Assembly: GCA_032433595.1 (NCBI GenBank) | Contig: JASWJB010000030.1 | Coordinates: forward strand, 165,831-229,830 | Origin: Conoideocrella luteorostrata | Lineage: Eukaryota > Ascomycota > Sordariomycetes > Hypocreales > Clavicipitaceae | Direction: 5' to 3' | Length of the DNA stretch: 64,000 nucleotides | Notes under the pieces: generated by a model | Told to the model about the DNA's origin: nothing | The model's input: only the letters and a program-made list of their open reading frames with translations | The model's database searches: none | Shown: in pieces, positions 21,109-33,746 of the stretch | How positions within the stretch are numbered: the first letter of the stretch is position 1 | Layout of the letters: the number at the start of each line of letters is the position of its first letter | Translations under genes and position numbers: made by a program

Positions 21109-23850
21109 ATGTCAAGACGCGCAGCTTCGCCGGCAGCTTCGGAGCCCGAGCTTGATATCTTTGACTCGTTGTATCCCGGAGAAGACGAGCTGGACGATCA
21201 AAAATTTGCTGCGGGCGACGACGTTGGTTTCGATGACATTTTAAACGAAGCCCACGGGCTTGATGATGGCGGTGACGAAGCTTTCATTGCTCTCCAGCAG
21301 GCGGCGTCGTATCGCAAGGCTTCTAACCTTAAGGGCAGAACGGTTAAAAAGGGCGGCGGCTTCCAGGCTATGGGTATGATGCTGCTTCGGCTTCGCAGCT
21401 ACAATGGCAGCGACGGCTAACCAACTTCTCTAGGTCTAAATGCAAATTTATTAAAGGCAATTACACGAAAAGGCTTCTCTGTTCCCACTCCAATTCAAAG
21501 GAAAACAATCCCTCTTCTTCTCAGTCGCAAAGATGTGGTGGGCATGGCCAGAACGGGTTCCGGCAAAACGGGTGCCTTTGTTATTCCAATGATCGAAAGA
21601 CTCCGTGCTCATAGCGCTCGGTTTGGAAGTAGAGCCCTGATCATGTCTCCTTCGCGAGAGTTGGCTATCCAAACTCTCAAAGTGGTTAAGGAGTTCGCGC
21701 GAGGAACAGATCTTAAGGCCGTCCTTTTAGTCGGTGGTGATAGCCTAGAGGAGCAATTCGGGTCCATGGCTGCCAACCCTGACATTGTGATTGCGACCCC
21801 GGGTCGATTCCTTCATTTGAAAGTCGAAATGGCCTTGGACCTCTCTTCGATCCAATACGTTGTATTTGACGAAGCCGATCGACTGTTTGAAATGGGGTTT
21901 GCCGCTCAGCTCACCGAAATTCTGCACGCCTTGCCTCCGTCTCGGCAAACTTTGCTCTTTTCCGCCACCCTACCTGCGTCATTGGTCGAGTTCGCAAGAG
22001 CTGGTCTACAGGATCCAAGTTTAGTCCGACTAGACGCGGAGACCAAAGTGTCGCCAGACCTCGAAAGCGCCTTCTTCTCTGTGAAAGGCGCCGAAAAAGA
22101 AGGCTCACTGTTACATATTCTCCACGATGTTATCAAAGTGCCTCTCGGAAGTCCGGAAGAGCCCAAGCAGGATGGTGAAAAGGGGTCCAAGAAGCGGAAG
22201 CGTGGGGTAGAGACCGGTGCCGGTCGACCTACGGAACATTCAACAATTGTTTTCACAGCTACAAAACATCATGTTGAATACCTTGCAAACGTTCTTCAGA
22301 GTGCAGGGTTTGCTGTTTCACATGTCTACGGTTCTCTCGACCAAACCGCTCGAAGGAACCAGGTCGAAGACTTTCGCCGGGGGAAAACGAATATTCTGGT
22401 CGTCACCGACGTGGCGGCCAGAGGTATCGATATTCCCATCTTGGCCAATGTCATCAACTATGATTTCCCCTCGCAACCCAAAATCTTTGTTCATCGTGTC
22501 GGTCGAACAGCCCGTGCCGGCCAGCGAGGTTGGAGTTACAGTCTGGTTCGGGAATCTGACGCCCCGTATTTGCTTGATCTACAGTTATTCTTGGGCAGAC
22601 GATTGGTTCTCGGGCAGGAAGGTGATGAGCCTTCCTTCGCCTCTGACGTGGTTGTTGGATCATTGAAACGCGACATGGTCGAATCAAATGTCGAATGGAT
22701 GAACAAGCTTCTACATGAGGACGAGGACATTAACGTACTCCGGGGCGTTGCTGGCAAAGCTGAAAAACTATACCTCAGAACCCGAAACTCAGCCTCCAGC
22801 CAAAGCGCCAAGCGTTCCAAGGACATCGTATCATCAACCTGCTGGAACCAGCTTCATAGACTATTCGGCGCAGACGTAGATGGCTTGGAGCAAGCACGAA
22901 CAGACATGCTCGCCAGAATCAGCGGGTTCAAACCAAACGAAACAATCTTCGAAGTCGGCCGCAACGACAAATCCCAAGCCGAGGCAGCAGAAATGATGAA
23001 ACAACTACGAAAGAAAGTCACTCCTCGTTACCGAAAAACCCAAAAACAAGAAATTGGTGACCACCTAGATGACGACATTCCAGTCCATACCAACGGAAAC
23101 GAAGCAGCAGCAGACATAGACTCTGATGATGAAGAACCCAGCGCAGTGGACCAACTCGACGACGACGACGACGACAACCTCGAAGTAACTATTTCTAACA
23201 CATCTACTAAAAAGGGCAAAACCGACTGGCGCGATTCCGACGTCTTCATGAGCTACACCCCTCGCACTACCAACGCCGCCGAAGAGCGCGGCTATGGCGT
23301 TCACTCAGGCGGTTTCGTCGAAGCCGCCCGTGACGCAACCATGGATTTCACAAACGACGAGACCGCTAAGTCTTTCGCCCAACCTGCCCGCTCCAAGATG
23401 CGTTGGGATGCCAAATCCAAGAAATACGTGGCCCGTGGTAACGATGAGGACGGCTCAAAGGGAAGCAAGATGATTACCGGCGAATCCGGCGTCAAAATCG
23501 CGGCTTCCTTTCAGAGTGGTCGGTACGACAAATGGAAGCGGGCTCAGCGGGTGAGAAGCTTACCACGGGTGGGCGAGGCCGAGAAGGCGAGTACAACGCA
23601 GGGAATTCCGAGTGGTGTTCGGTTCAAGCACAAACAAGAGAAGGCACCCAAGGAAGCAGACAAGTACAGAGACGACTTTGAGGTTCGCAAGAAGAGGGTT
23701 GCTGAGGCGAGAGAAAAGCGTGTTGGGAGATTCAAGGATGGTATGGGTAGCAAGACGGAACTCAAAAGCGGAGTCGATATTCGGAAGTCGAGAGAGGAAA
23801 AAGAGAGAAAGAAAGCGAAGAATGCTCGGCCACAAAGGAAGAGAAAATAG
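21109..23850 (+). CDS. DBP10: DEAD-box ATP-dependent RNA helicase Dbp10
   Basis: Exons 21109-21373 and 21434-23850 give 893 aa. The 60-base intron restores the frame between QAMG and [20 protein letters not shown]. All helicase motifs are visible: Q motif PTPIQ, motif I ARTGSGKT (127-134), [12 protein letters not shown] (234-237), SAT (265-267), [10 protein letters not shown] and [10 protein letters not shown] (442-451). The C-terminal part contains an acidic Asp run and a DBP10CT-like segment ([11 protein letters not shown]), and ends in a basic tail (RPQRKRK). Dbp10 is a nucleolar helicase needed for 60S ribosomal subunit assembly. An in-frame ATG at 21088 lies slightly upstream. I prefer 21109 because it has a purine at -3 and the conserved acidic N-terminus follows it. 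Confidence 0.93.
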
Positions 23851-24471
23851 AGTACATATTTACATTTACAGCACGAGACATGTTTTACTACGAAATATAC
23901 ACGTCACTAGCACAAGAGTGGATGCCTCAGAGGCTATATCTTCAAGATATTTGTCTATCATGTTGTATTGTTGGTATCTGAATGGCGCTACCAAAGCCTC
24001 CTTCCCCCCCTTTAAAGAAAAGGCAATCAAATTGGCATGATACTATGTGGCCTTAAATGCCCCCTTTCCTAGACGCCATCGCTCGAAGTTGTGCACCAAA
24101 TAGAATCCTTTGTGGGTCGCGGTATCTTAGATTCGCACAAAATTAGACTGAAGGAACCGGTGAATTTGCCATGGGGTCTGCTCTCTGGAAAGATATGATA
24201 GATATGATGCAAACAGATATTATTATCGAAATATCGAAAGAAATGTGACTGTATAATGCCTAGTGGGTATCATGGTTGTGCATGCCGGCGCAGATTCGAA
24301 AGCAAGTTTAAAGAAATTTAAAATGAAACAAATGCAGAAGTTGTGTTGTCATTCGACCGCGAATCAGGGCTCGGCTCCTGCGCTACAAGCAGAGGAGAGA
24401 TTGATGACCTGAACGACGTGGAAAAGTAAACACCAAGTAAGTTACGAGAGTAGATCCATAAACGCTAGTCA
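23851..24471. other. Convergent 3' spacer between DBP10 and LST4
   Basis: About 620 bases, AT-rich, between stop codons facing each other. No gene or RNA feature was recognised. Confidence 0.55.
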
Positions 24472-27400
24472 TCATTCAATTGCATCCATGCTAGCCACCC
24501 AATCGTGTACGGCGTCTCGTAAAATGCTTTGACGGTGGTGGCTAGGTCCGTGGTTTCCACGTCCGATGTTGGCGCTATCCCGATTATCGACAGCCTCACG
24601 AAATATCTCTTCCAGCGCGGACAATATTACTGTTTTGCACTGGACTCTTGGAGCATCGAGCGGAGCCTTTGCTAATTGTGTAGTTTCAGATACAGCGTCG
24701 GGCATGGTAATATCACTTTCGATGCTTCCATGAATATCACTGGGAGTTTGCGACGAATTCGTCGAGCTGCCCTTGCTGGCGGCGTCGGCGTCGAGATGGA
24801 TCACCTTGTCAACAGCCTGCTTCAGGGAGTCGTCGCAGCTAAAAATTGGCTCCTCAACCCATTCCTCTTCGAGCTGTGTCTCGTATGGCAAAATAGACGG
24901 TGTAAGCATGACGGTTCCGCTAGAGGTGCCTCCGCCAATATGCGAGGCAGGTCGATCAAGAGATGCCCTCGGTCGCACTAATCTTCGATAAATGATGCGG
25001 TTAATCGAATTTTTTCTTGCATCCGCAATTATGACGCTACTCACGTCCACCCAGCGTTCAGAGAGATCACTCCCTTGAGGAGTTGTAGGAGCTGGCGTTG
25101 GCTCAGCTCGCAGAGCAGCCTTAACCTTATCCATGAGATTCTCCTGAGGGGGCAAAGCTTGAAGAGCAAAGTCCGGATGAAACCTGTTAAGCCACCCTGC
25201 TGCATTCAATGGGAGGTCACCTTCAATGGAAAAGCTCGTTTGTTCGAATGCTTCTAAGCCATTGGGAAGCCCAGGGGTAGACAAGTATCCACTGCTTGAT
25301 GGAGAGCTAATCGCAGATTCGAAGGATGTGATGTAGTCTGGGAATGGAACATCAACATCTATGACACCGTCCTCGGCATTGATGGATGTTTTGACTGGTG
25401 ATTCAAAAGCGCCAGTAGGATCAGGTGTTCGGTCCGCTTGTGCAAAGGATCCTCGACCTCGCGCACTCGCGAAGCTGTCTCGAGGAGTGTCAACAAGACG
25501 AACATCTGTGTCGTGGCGTGCCACCGCCGCGTTGTTGTCGGTTCGCTCCTCAGAAGATTCTTGAACCATCTCGGAGAGCTTCTCGATACGCCCAAAGCTT
25601 GCTTTTACCGGCGACCGAAGATCAGCGCTGCCTTGGCTATATGTACCACTGTCGAAAGAATCTCTTCGACGAGGACTCCAAAGCCCACCTATTAAATTAC
25701 CCCATTTCAGGCCAGAGCTTGGAGGGCGTGAAACACCACCAGCCTGTCCACTGCTATCCCCTCTCTTTAATGAACGCTTGAGATCATCTGCGGCCACACT
25801 CCCACTGCTACCCGGCCGTGTTCTCCTTTGACTGTCGCGTTGGTAAACGACACTCGCAAAGTGCGTGGTTGTGGTCTCAGGCATAATAATGGTTGTTGTC
25901 GCCGTGCTGCTCTTCCGTGTAGCAATATCAGTTCCGAGCATTGGTAAATTAGTGGTACGGATGGATGCAGCGTCGGATGCTCGTCTTTGATGGTTTCGAT
26001 CGACGCTAATCTGTGCAAATTGAGGCGGAACAAATGTTGAGTTTCTAGCACTCTGACTAGTGGTTCTGGAATGAGATGTGCGTCGTAGTCCACTCCGGCG
26101 GTTGATCTTGCGACGAAGGGACTCCTCTCGAAGGACAGGGATAATGAATGTTGGTGGTGAATTGGAATATCCTCCAACGGATGCAGATGTGCTTGGACGG
26201 TGCGCTCTAGCGGTAGAAATTTGCTGATTGGTTGGAAGGAAAGCAGAGAGCAGAAATATGAGCCGCCGTGACGCAATTTTGTCGTTAGAGACAATGATGG
26301 TGCGGGCTGGTAGCGATAAATCCTCCTCGTTTCTATTCCGGCGAGCCAAAGCTGCTCTTTTACGGTAGGTAGGGCCGCACAGGGCTTGTAGCCAATCAGT
26401 GTGTGTCGATAGGAATCCCGTCAAGAGGTTGTGGAAAAAAGCGGTGCGGTCCTTAGTGGCAGCCCATCTCGAGGTCCAAATAGCCTCGTCCCGCCAGATA
26501 CCCCATCGACCTTGACCAGTAACAACTCGGGCTGCGCTCAACCCCATGACGATTCTGCTTCGTGCCAAACCAACCTCCGAGGCAATATTTAAATCATCGG
26601 CAAGACAGTTTGGCCAGAGCGAAACGAGCTTAGTTGTGCTCTTAGGTGGTTTGGCTCGAGGTAAATCGTTGCTGCGCTTATTTGTCATTGACGACCTCCG
26701 AGAGACGAAATTCGAGGTAGAAGATCCAGACACTGGGCCATTGTCTGCTTGTTTCAGCATTGCATGTATGGTTGTAGCAACCAGAGACTGGAGATGGGTT
26801 AAAGTCCGCATGATTATGTCCCAATGTTGGGTCAGAGAGTCTATCCTATCCTCGATGTCAATAGAATCTGTCACGTCCCCGTATGTTCCAGACCCTGACA
26901 TGTTCCACCCAGCTTTTGCTGAATTGTAAGATGAAGAAAAGAGATCATGCTCATTATATGAGCCCGATTCGCGAAACAAGGACTTTGACGGGATAGCAGA
27001 CGACGATCTGGATGTCGATGGAGGGATTTGCACCACTAATACCACAGCATACATAGGTGTACGTCTCTGCTTTGGTTGGGGCTTCTTCTTCTTCTGCATA
27101 GATTCATCACTAGCGGCAGGAAAAGGGAACCCGCTTCCCTCTTCAAAAAAGGCAGTTTGTGGCGTCGAGTTCGGGTCCACGTCATCCACTGCCAGATTGA
27201 CGGGAAACAGCCGGGTAATGAGGACTTTCCGCTTGTCAGTCTGGCGGTACGAGACTCCTCCCAAGGGATTGCCGGGCCCAATAGTAGGCGAGATGGCTTG
27301 GGATGAGTACGACTGTGACAGCTTACTTGAGCGGCCACTAGAGCGGCCGATAGAACTTCGCCCATCACCAAAAATAGATGAGGCCGCTGATTCATTTGCA

Positions 27401-28062
27401 CGAGCATCGCTGGGGACAACATGGACCTTTGTCGAAGTCCCTTTGTAAGCCATCAGCTCGGAGTTGCCAAAGATGCAGCTGGAAAAAGTTGCTAGTTCCT
27501 CTTTGTACTCGCGTGTCGTTCTCTGTGCTTCAGTCTCCGTGTAGCTTTGGCTCCGGCTGTGGATAGATGCCCTGCGGTCAAAGGCACCCTGGCGAGGTTG
27601 CGGGCTTTCGGCTTGTATTACCAATGGTCTCGCGGAATGAGTTAAGCTGCCCTTGCGACCGGACAGAGGCGCTCTCCTGGGGTCCTGGCGGGCGGGCGAG
27701 CGTTCAGAGGTTGGTATGATCTCCGGCGGGTGGCTGTCAAATAGTAAGGAAGAGTTTGCAGGTCCAAGTGCGTCTTGCATTACAATGATGCGAACGTCCT
27801 TAACATCAAGTTCGATATCTTCACTGTAATCAAAAGCATTGGCATTCGATATCCCTGACATGGCTGGGGTGGAAGATAACGGGGAAAATTGGTCGTTACG
27901 ATGGCGGTATAGCGCTTGAGTATCAGGAAAGAGGAGATTGCGAGTGTGAATGTCCTCTTGTACAGACTCGAGCGATAAAGTCGGGCGAGAAGTATTATTG
28001 TTTGCTTCAGATCCCTGTGAGGCAGAGCCACCAGAGCCCAAGTGCAGCAGCCTTCCCAACAT
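24472..28062 (-). CDS. LST4: Folliculin-interacting protein homologue (Lst4)
   Basis: Single exon of 1196 aa. The N-terminus has the FNIP longin/DENN signature: DVKDVRIIVMQDALGPANSS at residues 86-105, then YKEELATFSSCIFGNSELM near 185-203. In the middle are the DENN blocks LARSRIVMGLSAARVVTGQG and AATKDRTAFFHNLLTGFLST. At the C-terminus, VDVSSVIIADARKNSINRII fits the last conserved FNIP block. The sequence between blocks is Ser/Arg-rich and disordered, as usual in fungal family members. In yeast, Lst4 pairs with Lst7 (folliculin) as a GTPase-activating complex for Gtr2 at the vacuole, reporting amino acids to TORC1. No intron is needed. IML1, another vacuolar TORC1 regulator, lies about 9 kb away. 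Confidence 0.87.
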   Translation of the reverse strand: MLGRLLHLGSGGSASQGSEANNNTSRPTLSLESVQEDIHTRNLLFPDTQALYRHRNDQFSPLSSTPAMSGISNANAFDYSEDIELDVKDVRIIVMQDALGPANSSLLFDSHPPEIIPTSERSPARQDPRRAPLSGRKGSLTHSARPLVIQAESPQPRQGAFDRRASIHSRSQSYTETEAQRTTREYKEELATFSSCIFGNSELMAYKGTSTKVHVVPSDARANESAASSIFGDGRSSIGRSSGRSSKLSQSYSSQAISPTIGPGNPLGGVSYRQTDKRKVLITRLFPVNLAVDDVDPNSTPQTAFFEEGSGFPFPAASDESMQKKKKPQPKQRRTPMYAVVLVVQIPPSTSRSSSAIPSKSLFRESGSYNEHDLFSSSYNSAKAGWNMSGSGTYGDVTDSIDIEDRIDSLTQHWDIIMRTLTHLQSLVATTIHAMLKQADNGPVSGSSTSNFVSRRSSMTNKRSNDLPRAKPPKSTTKLVSLWPNCLADDLNIASEVGLARSRIVMGLSAARVVTGQGRWGIWRDEAIWTSRWAATKDRTAFFHNLLTGFLSTHTDWLQALCGPTYRKRAALARRNRNEEDLSLPARTIIVSNDKIASRRLIFLLSAFLPTNQQISTARAHRPSTSASVGGYSNSPPTFIIPVLREESLRRKINRRSGLRRTSHSRTTSQSARNSTFVPPQFAQISVDRNHQRRASDAASIRTTNLPMLGTDIATRKSSTATTTIIMPETTTTHFASVVYQRDSQRRTRPGSSGSVAADDLKRSLKRGDSSGQAGGVSRPPSSGLKWGNLIGGLWSPRRRDSFDSGTYSQGSADLRSPVKASFGRIEKLSEMVQESSEERTDNNAAVARHDTDVRLVDTPRDSFASARGRGSFAQADRTPDPTGAFESPVKTSINAEDGVIDVDVPFPDYITSFESAISSPSSSGYLSTPGLPNGLEAFEQTSFSIEGDLPLNAAGWLNRFHPDFALQALPPQENLMDKVKAALRAEPTPAPTTPQGSDLSERWVDVSSVIIADARKNSINRIIYRRLVRPRASLDRPASHIGGGTSSGTVMLTPSILPYETQLEEEWVEEPIFSCDDSLKQAVDKVIHLDADAASKGSSTNSSQTPSDIHGSIESDITMPDAVSETTQLAKAPLDAPRVQCKTVILSALEEIFREAVDNRDSANIGRGNHGPSHHRQSILRDAVHDWVASMDAIE

Positions 28063-31000
28063 GTTGCAAGGCGGTATCCCTGAGCAGGAGGCGGCGGAAG
28101 AGATGGTGAACTAGTAATTATTTGTTGAACCGATGAGAAGTTCAGGTTAGGAATTGTCTTCACTTAAAATTAGAGGCGGCAATCGGAGTCGCGGCAGACG
28201 AAGTAGCTCAAGTCCAGGACACGGCCATCATCAGAGGTAGTGACTTCAACGACTCCCGTGGTGCATGCATAGTAAACATGAGTTAGTTCGGAGTCTATAC
28301 CTGTCAAGTGCTGCAGAGACGGTTTTGTCTAGGCACACAAAAAGGCAAGTAATTACCGCTGTCACAGATTTAAAGAAAGAAAAAAAAAACCACTATCAAG
28401 TGTTATGTTTCCAAAAGAGGATTGAGAGCTCTAATAGGACGGACGAGTGATGTGAGAGCAAAGCAATTTTGCATTCGGCAGTCGGATAACCCCGCCAGGC
28501 AGTGGCGTCGAGCGAAAGGCGGTGGAGGCGACGATCCAGCGCGACTGTTGATGAGCAACAAGACTGCAATAGCACGCCGGCTGTACTCCAAAACGGGGAT
28601 CACAAACTGGCAGTGCGACTCGCAAAGTATAACCGGTGAGTCGAAAAATGAACAGCAAGTAAGAGACGATAGTTATATCAAAAGAAAAATAGTCGGGGGC
28701 ATTCCCAGAGAGTTTCTTGCACGTGCCGTCCGTGTTGTTGGTACGGTTGCCCGACGTGCTCCGAAGACCGGAAACCGTGTGCGAGAAATTTTGGTTGCTT
28801 TTTGTGATGTATGCGGCAACACAACGGATACAATGAAGTAATAGAACACAGTGTGTGGTCTACTCTAGCAACTGCTCGGCAATGAGAAAAGGGATTTCTT
28901 CTTGCTCTTTTTTCTCTCTGTTCGGGATGTCGCGCTGCGAGAAGAGGGGGTAGGTAAGTTGGCGGTGGTGCAAAAGAAGGTGGATGGATGGGAAATGGAA
29001 GCTAGATGAATGGAGACGATGGCGATGGTAGCGGCGACAGCGCGAATGGGAAGTGCGGCGATCGGATTGAGTAACAACTTGAACCAGAAACAGACCGAGT
29101 GGACATGGCATGCTAAAGCAGTTAGTGCAGGAAGGCCCAGGGCAAGTGCAGGCAGGTGCGGGCAAACGCATGTAAAATGGCAGGCAAGACCGATGGCAAG
29201 CAAGGTCGATGGTAAAGTGGGCGGGCTGTAGGTCGGACCCAGACAGCCGGGTTGGTGGCCACGACAAAGGCATTTGGACAGGAGGGAGGACTGGAAGATT
29301 GGAAGCTTGCGGCGCACAAGCGCATGGTCGGTCAAGGGCACAAGTGCACCGGCGCATCGACAAGGGAAGCGAAGCAAGCATTGTGAGAAACTAGCGGGCA
29401 GGTGCGGCAGATTGACAGATCAAAACAGGCACACAGTTTGACAAGCAGACAAACAGAACAAACAGAACTGCAGCAATTTGAGCAGATAACGATCCACAGG
29501 CAAGATAGACATGGAGCATCATCCCCGTCATCACCGTCATCATCGTAATACTATACTGGACCTCAATCGTAAGTTTTGTCATTCTTCCTGTCTATTCCCT
29601 ACCATTAATAATAATATACCGCTCTTTTTGGACTCGTCTCCCCGACTTTGGTCAGTTCAATCCTCACACGAGCAAGCCGACGAGTCATACTAGTTATACT
29701 AAGTGGAGAGCATCCGCGGAGCGCGCGTACATGAGCCACGAGAGCCACGAGAACCAAGCTGAGACGGACAGTCCTAGCGACTCGATTCCTCTGCCTTTCA
29801 GCCTCAACCTTGTTCATAGATTGTGCTTTATGACCTGGTGCTTTGGGCGTTCGGAGGCAGCTGCACCATGACCCGAGCTAACAACCCATTGTACTACGAT
29901 ACATCATCGGCTTCACCTATCCTATCTGTCTGGATCGTAACTAGCAGATGAAGATAATTATATGCTACGTGGTGCCACAAACTCACACCGACTATCTTGC
30001 TTCCTCTTGCCCGACAAAGTCTGCCATTCGCTTGTGGTTTGCCTCTATTCCCAATGCTTCCGCTGCGTGCTACGTCCCCGTCACACTCTGCAGCACGTTG
30101 AATGGATGCTTGGCTGGTAATTGGCCGATTGCACGGCAGAGGCACTACGATTAATTGTCATATTCAGCATGTACGGATGTATCGAGCAATGAACCCGCAG
30201 AGAGGGCCACGAGGGCTAACGGGGATGACCCGCTGCCCGCATCGGACTTCAGTGAGAAGGCTGTTTCGCCATTCGCTTTGAAATGATAAATATGCCATCT
30301 TTTCTAGGCTTGTTGCACAGCTTTTCAATCGAACTACATAAGTCGGTGTAAGGCACTCATTCCGCAGACCTTGATAAACAAATGCCAGAGGGGGAGGCGT
30401 CGTCCTTCCGGCCCTTCATAAGCGCCGCTACGCTTGGCTCGAAATTTGTCCAACAACAAAAGGACCGGCCTACCGTGGCGTGGTCAACCTAACAACTCTG
30501 TGTCGAGACCATGCTCTTATTCGAGCCTAATCTATGCCACCCCTCGTTCAGGGTGGCCCTGTCGCCTAATCACTTCTGCATCAAACTCCCATGCATATCA
30601 AATCCCATGTCTGAGTGTGTGGTCAAATGCAAGCAATTGTATCCACATCGCCGTCTATCCCGCATTCAGAGGACGGAGTGCCGCGTGCTGCAAAATAGAG
30701 GCGGACATGCATCATCGTCACACATGCGCTCGCATTGTACATGATGTACAGAGAATGTTGGGGGAGTGGGGAGCAAATTGCTGCCTTATTGCAGCGCAGC
30801 GTGTTGTAAGCTGGACTGTTGGTCAAGTAGGAAACGCACCCTGTTCTGAACTGGAATTCACTTTGTCTTGCGCATGGACCAATACCAAACACTATTACAG
30901 TGCCACACATGCATGGCAATGACCGGCTGGTATCGCAGTGACATTTGTATTGCTACATGGACCATGTAATATACCATGACGCCTGCCGGTTGCTTGGTCA

Positions 31001-32930
31001 TCAGGTGCCCAAGCGTGACTGAGCGTCAAGCAGGGTGCCGTGTTCGACGCGACTTGGAATACTGCTCGGAATGCCTCATCCTAACGGCATGTCCAAATGC
31101 CATCGGGCTGCCCGTCAGGAGAAACAATAGCCGCTTGCTTCCCATTTGCCGTCCAGATCTTGATAGAACAGGCCTTCCTGCGAAAATGCGGTGTGCAAGG
31201 CGCTCCTTGGGGGGAATAGTAGGGACCAACCAAAGCCTGGCAGCCAGCCCATCAACCTTGAACCGCTGCTCAGATCCACTTTCCCGCTTGCTGCGGCCTC
31301 AGCTCATCGTTTATATAGACTTCTTCTCCATGGCTACTGACTTGTAAATGCTTAGTTAATATTTCTCATGGCCTGTCAACGGTCGAGGCGGAACCTGCAG
31401 GCCTGCTGGTGATTGTAGCGCAGTCACAGTCAGTCACTCTGAAGCCAGCAAGTATCAGCCAATTAACCGATGCCTGACCGGGCCATTGCCTCCAGCCCCC
31501 ATGCATCGTCAACGCAGATTGGAATTCGAGTAACTGGTTTTCAGCAATACTCCAGTTCGATTGCTTAACCCAGTACGCCAAAGTTCCTGGTTGTACTGGC
31601 TTAAGTCACTTCAGATGATTGATAGGGTTGTATGAAGATAATAAGCAATCAAGGTGTCGATGCTGCTTCTAGCACTTTTGTAACTGTATCCAAATCTCAC
31701 GCCGAAGCTACTAGCATGACTACAATCTGAAGGGGGCAACTCCTCATCGAGGTGGTACCGATATGGATTGACGTCTCCGCCGCAGCATTCAGCCAGCGTC
31801 GTTGGGGTCCACTACGATCTTCGAGCTTGTTTAGGGCAACCAAATGAAGGGTCCAGAGTCAATAGCTAGTGTATGAATAGCTCTGTTCGTCGTACGGATG
31901 TCCAAAGGTTGCTGTATTTTTGGAGGCACTTCAAAATGAACACAGAAATGTATCACTTACATCGTGCTCCAATACTATCGTTTGTCTGGATGGTTATGCA
32001 GCACCACAACGATTCATCCGAGAATCCATGCATGTTTCCTTGTCTTGTCCTACAATTCATGGCCCCTCACAGGGATCAGCAAATGATGTCAACCCGCTAT
32101 CATTATGTTCTTTTCCCCCGGTGTACTTTTACAGCTCGGCGGCGACTCGGCAGGCTGGTGCCAGAGTCTTGAGATCGTAATGAGGGGAATGCAACAGCTT
32201 ACCGATGCGATGCAACGGGTTTGCGCAGTACTGGAGGGGTTCGAAGGCCGTAAGACCGCCACTTTGTCCTACGGGAGCCGTTGTTCAAGCTCCATAGATC
32301 TGCGCTTGCAGCTCATCCCGCGGCGGAGGACCAACCGGAACGCCATCATCCTCTTGATGCCCTTTGTCTGAGCGTCCCGTGATTGCCTCGTCAGTATCAC
32401 AAGGTCGGGTCGGTCTGCCATCCCCCTGCAGCCGACCTTTACAGCTGCTGGTCCAGCTCGCGGATCAAAGAAGGATGGTTACGTGACCTTCAGACTGAAA
32501 TCCTGGAAGCAACCTGGTTTTGTCAACCAAGCTAGGAGAGATATCCCGAGTGAGTTAGCCTCAGCTATTGGCATGGTTACAGAAACCCTGCAGTATCGGA
32601 GCCGTCGATGAAATACCGTCAACGGCAGGAGCTGGACTGGCTCTATCGGCCATTCAGTAACGATAGGGATGGTCTGCTTACGGAAGGGCCGAGATGGAGA
32701 ACCTCCTGTGCCACAGCGCTGGGTTGGTCGTCAATGTGCTCCAGGCTCGGGTGGCGTCCGTGGTAACTAGCTTCTACGGAGCAGTCAAGGGTGGCCGTTT
32801 GCCACCCGTAAAACTGGGGGTTCAATTGCCTGCCGGATTTTGTGTAGCCTCGCACACGTATGTACATACTTACGTGCCGCCTTGGACCGACGGGGTTCCA
32901 GCATCACGAGGCAGGCGTAAACGCGGGACG

Positions 32931-32950
32931 AGTACTCCGTAGTCCGTATG
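32931..32950. repeat. TACTCCGTA motif pair
   Basis: AGTACTCCGTA is followed directly by GTCCGTATG, a degenerate member of the dispersed TACGGAGTA family. Confidence 0.6.
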
Positions 32951-32976
32951 CGCAATGCTGTCAAACATTACGAGGT

Positions 32977-33012
32977 AATCTTACCGAGTAATCTTAACGA
33001 GAAATCTTAACG
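32977..33012. repeat. Short direct repeat, AATCTTA(A/C)CGAG(T/A)
   Basis: Three adjacent copies of a 13-base unit close to AATCTTAACGAGA lie head to tail, the first differing at one or two positions. The function is unknown. Confidence 0.65.
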
Positions 33013-33746
33013 AGAAATGGTGATAGTTCACCTCCCCACAATAATTCCGCGGATGTCTGCCTTGCCGGCAGCTATTCATATAACTGAAAATGAGATATGA
33101 CCTTTCAACAAATGATATTGTTTCCCCGGGGGGAATTTCAGCCTGATCCCTTTGTTTGGTGCCATGACTTTGAAACTCAAATCCAACATTATATGAAACT
33201 ACATAGGAGTAGAGCATGAAGAAGAGCATTCAGGGACAAGTGTCACTCACAGTTGCTGGTGCGCGGAGGGTCAGTATCTTACCAAATGCTGTTAAGCTGT
33301 GATCCAAAGTATGATACGAAATTTAATGGTATTTGTTTACAATAGTAGACGCTGTAGAATTGTCGCTGGGGTCGCAGGCTGGGTAGCATTTCAGAGCCAC
33401 AGTTTTCATTATAGGCGGCATTCACTTCGAGTTTTCACAGCCACAGCAACAGTTCAGGTCTTCTATCACTATCGCGATATTATTTCTATATATCTTGGCC
33501 AGCTTCTATTGTGCAATCCTTCAGCCCATATACTATAACTTCCACCAATATATAAGCATGCGCTCCAAATCAAATAAGCTTCAGTTGACCATTAATCTCT
33601 CCATGACCCCCTACCACCCGCGGCGATACCTCCTCGGCAACAACCCTTCAATTCTATCCATGCTCTCACCAAAAACACTCCGCCTCCCACTAGCAACATC
33701 ATAATTCGTCTCTCCTAAAGTCCTCAACTCGCCCATCCTGCTCACC

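Larger units (their letters stand above)
28063..33746. other. Long gene-poor spacer
   Basis: About 5.7 kb without a supported gene. The first part (28.06-29.5 kb) is probably the LST4 leader and promoter. It contains overlapping minus-strand frames around 28860-29381 that are compositionally biased (Ser, Pro, Cys, His) and have no homology I recognise. The rest (29.5-33.7 kb) holds only short or unrecognised frames, for example 30434-30922 (+) and 30976-31347 (+). A TACTCCGTA-type motif lies at 32931-32950. A short AATCTTACCGAGT / AATCTTAACGAGA tandem lies at about 32977-33012. No tRNA, 5S rRNA, or transposase-like sequence was seen. A non-coding RNA or lineage-specific genes could be hidden here. 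Confidence 0.45.

Noticed and set aside
28422..28841. Plus-strand ORF of 139 codons
   Set aside because: Unrecognised, with biased basic composition, within the likely LST4 leader.
28860..29381. Two overlapping minus-strand ORFs of about 170 codons
   Set aside because: Two frames open over the same DNA indicate composition bias; Pro/Ser/Cys/His-rich, no domain.
30434..30922. Plus-strand ORF of 162 codons
   Set aside because: No domain, no signal peptide and an antisense frame of similar size; treated as chance.
28063..33746. Possible transposon remnant or CRISPR-like array in the long spacer
   Set aside because: No terminal inverted repeats, target duplications, transposase motifs or regularly spaced repeats could be found by eye.
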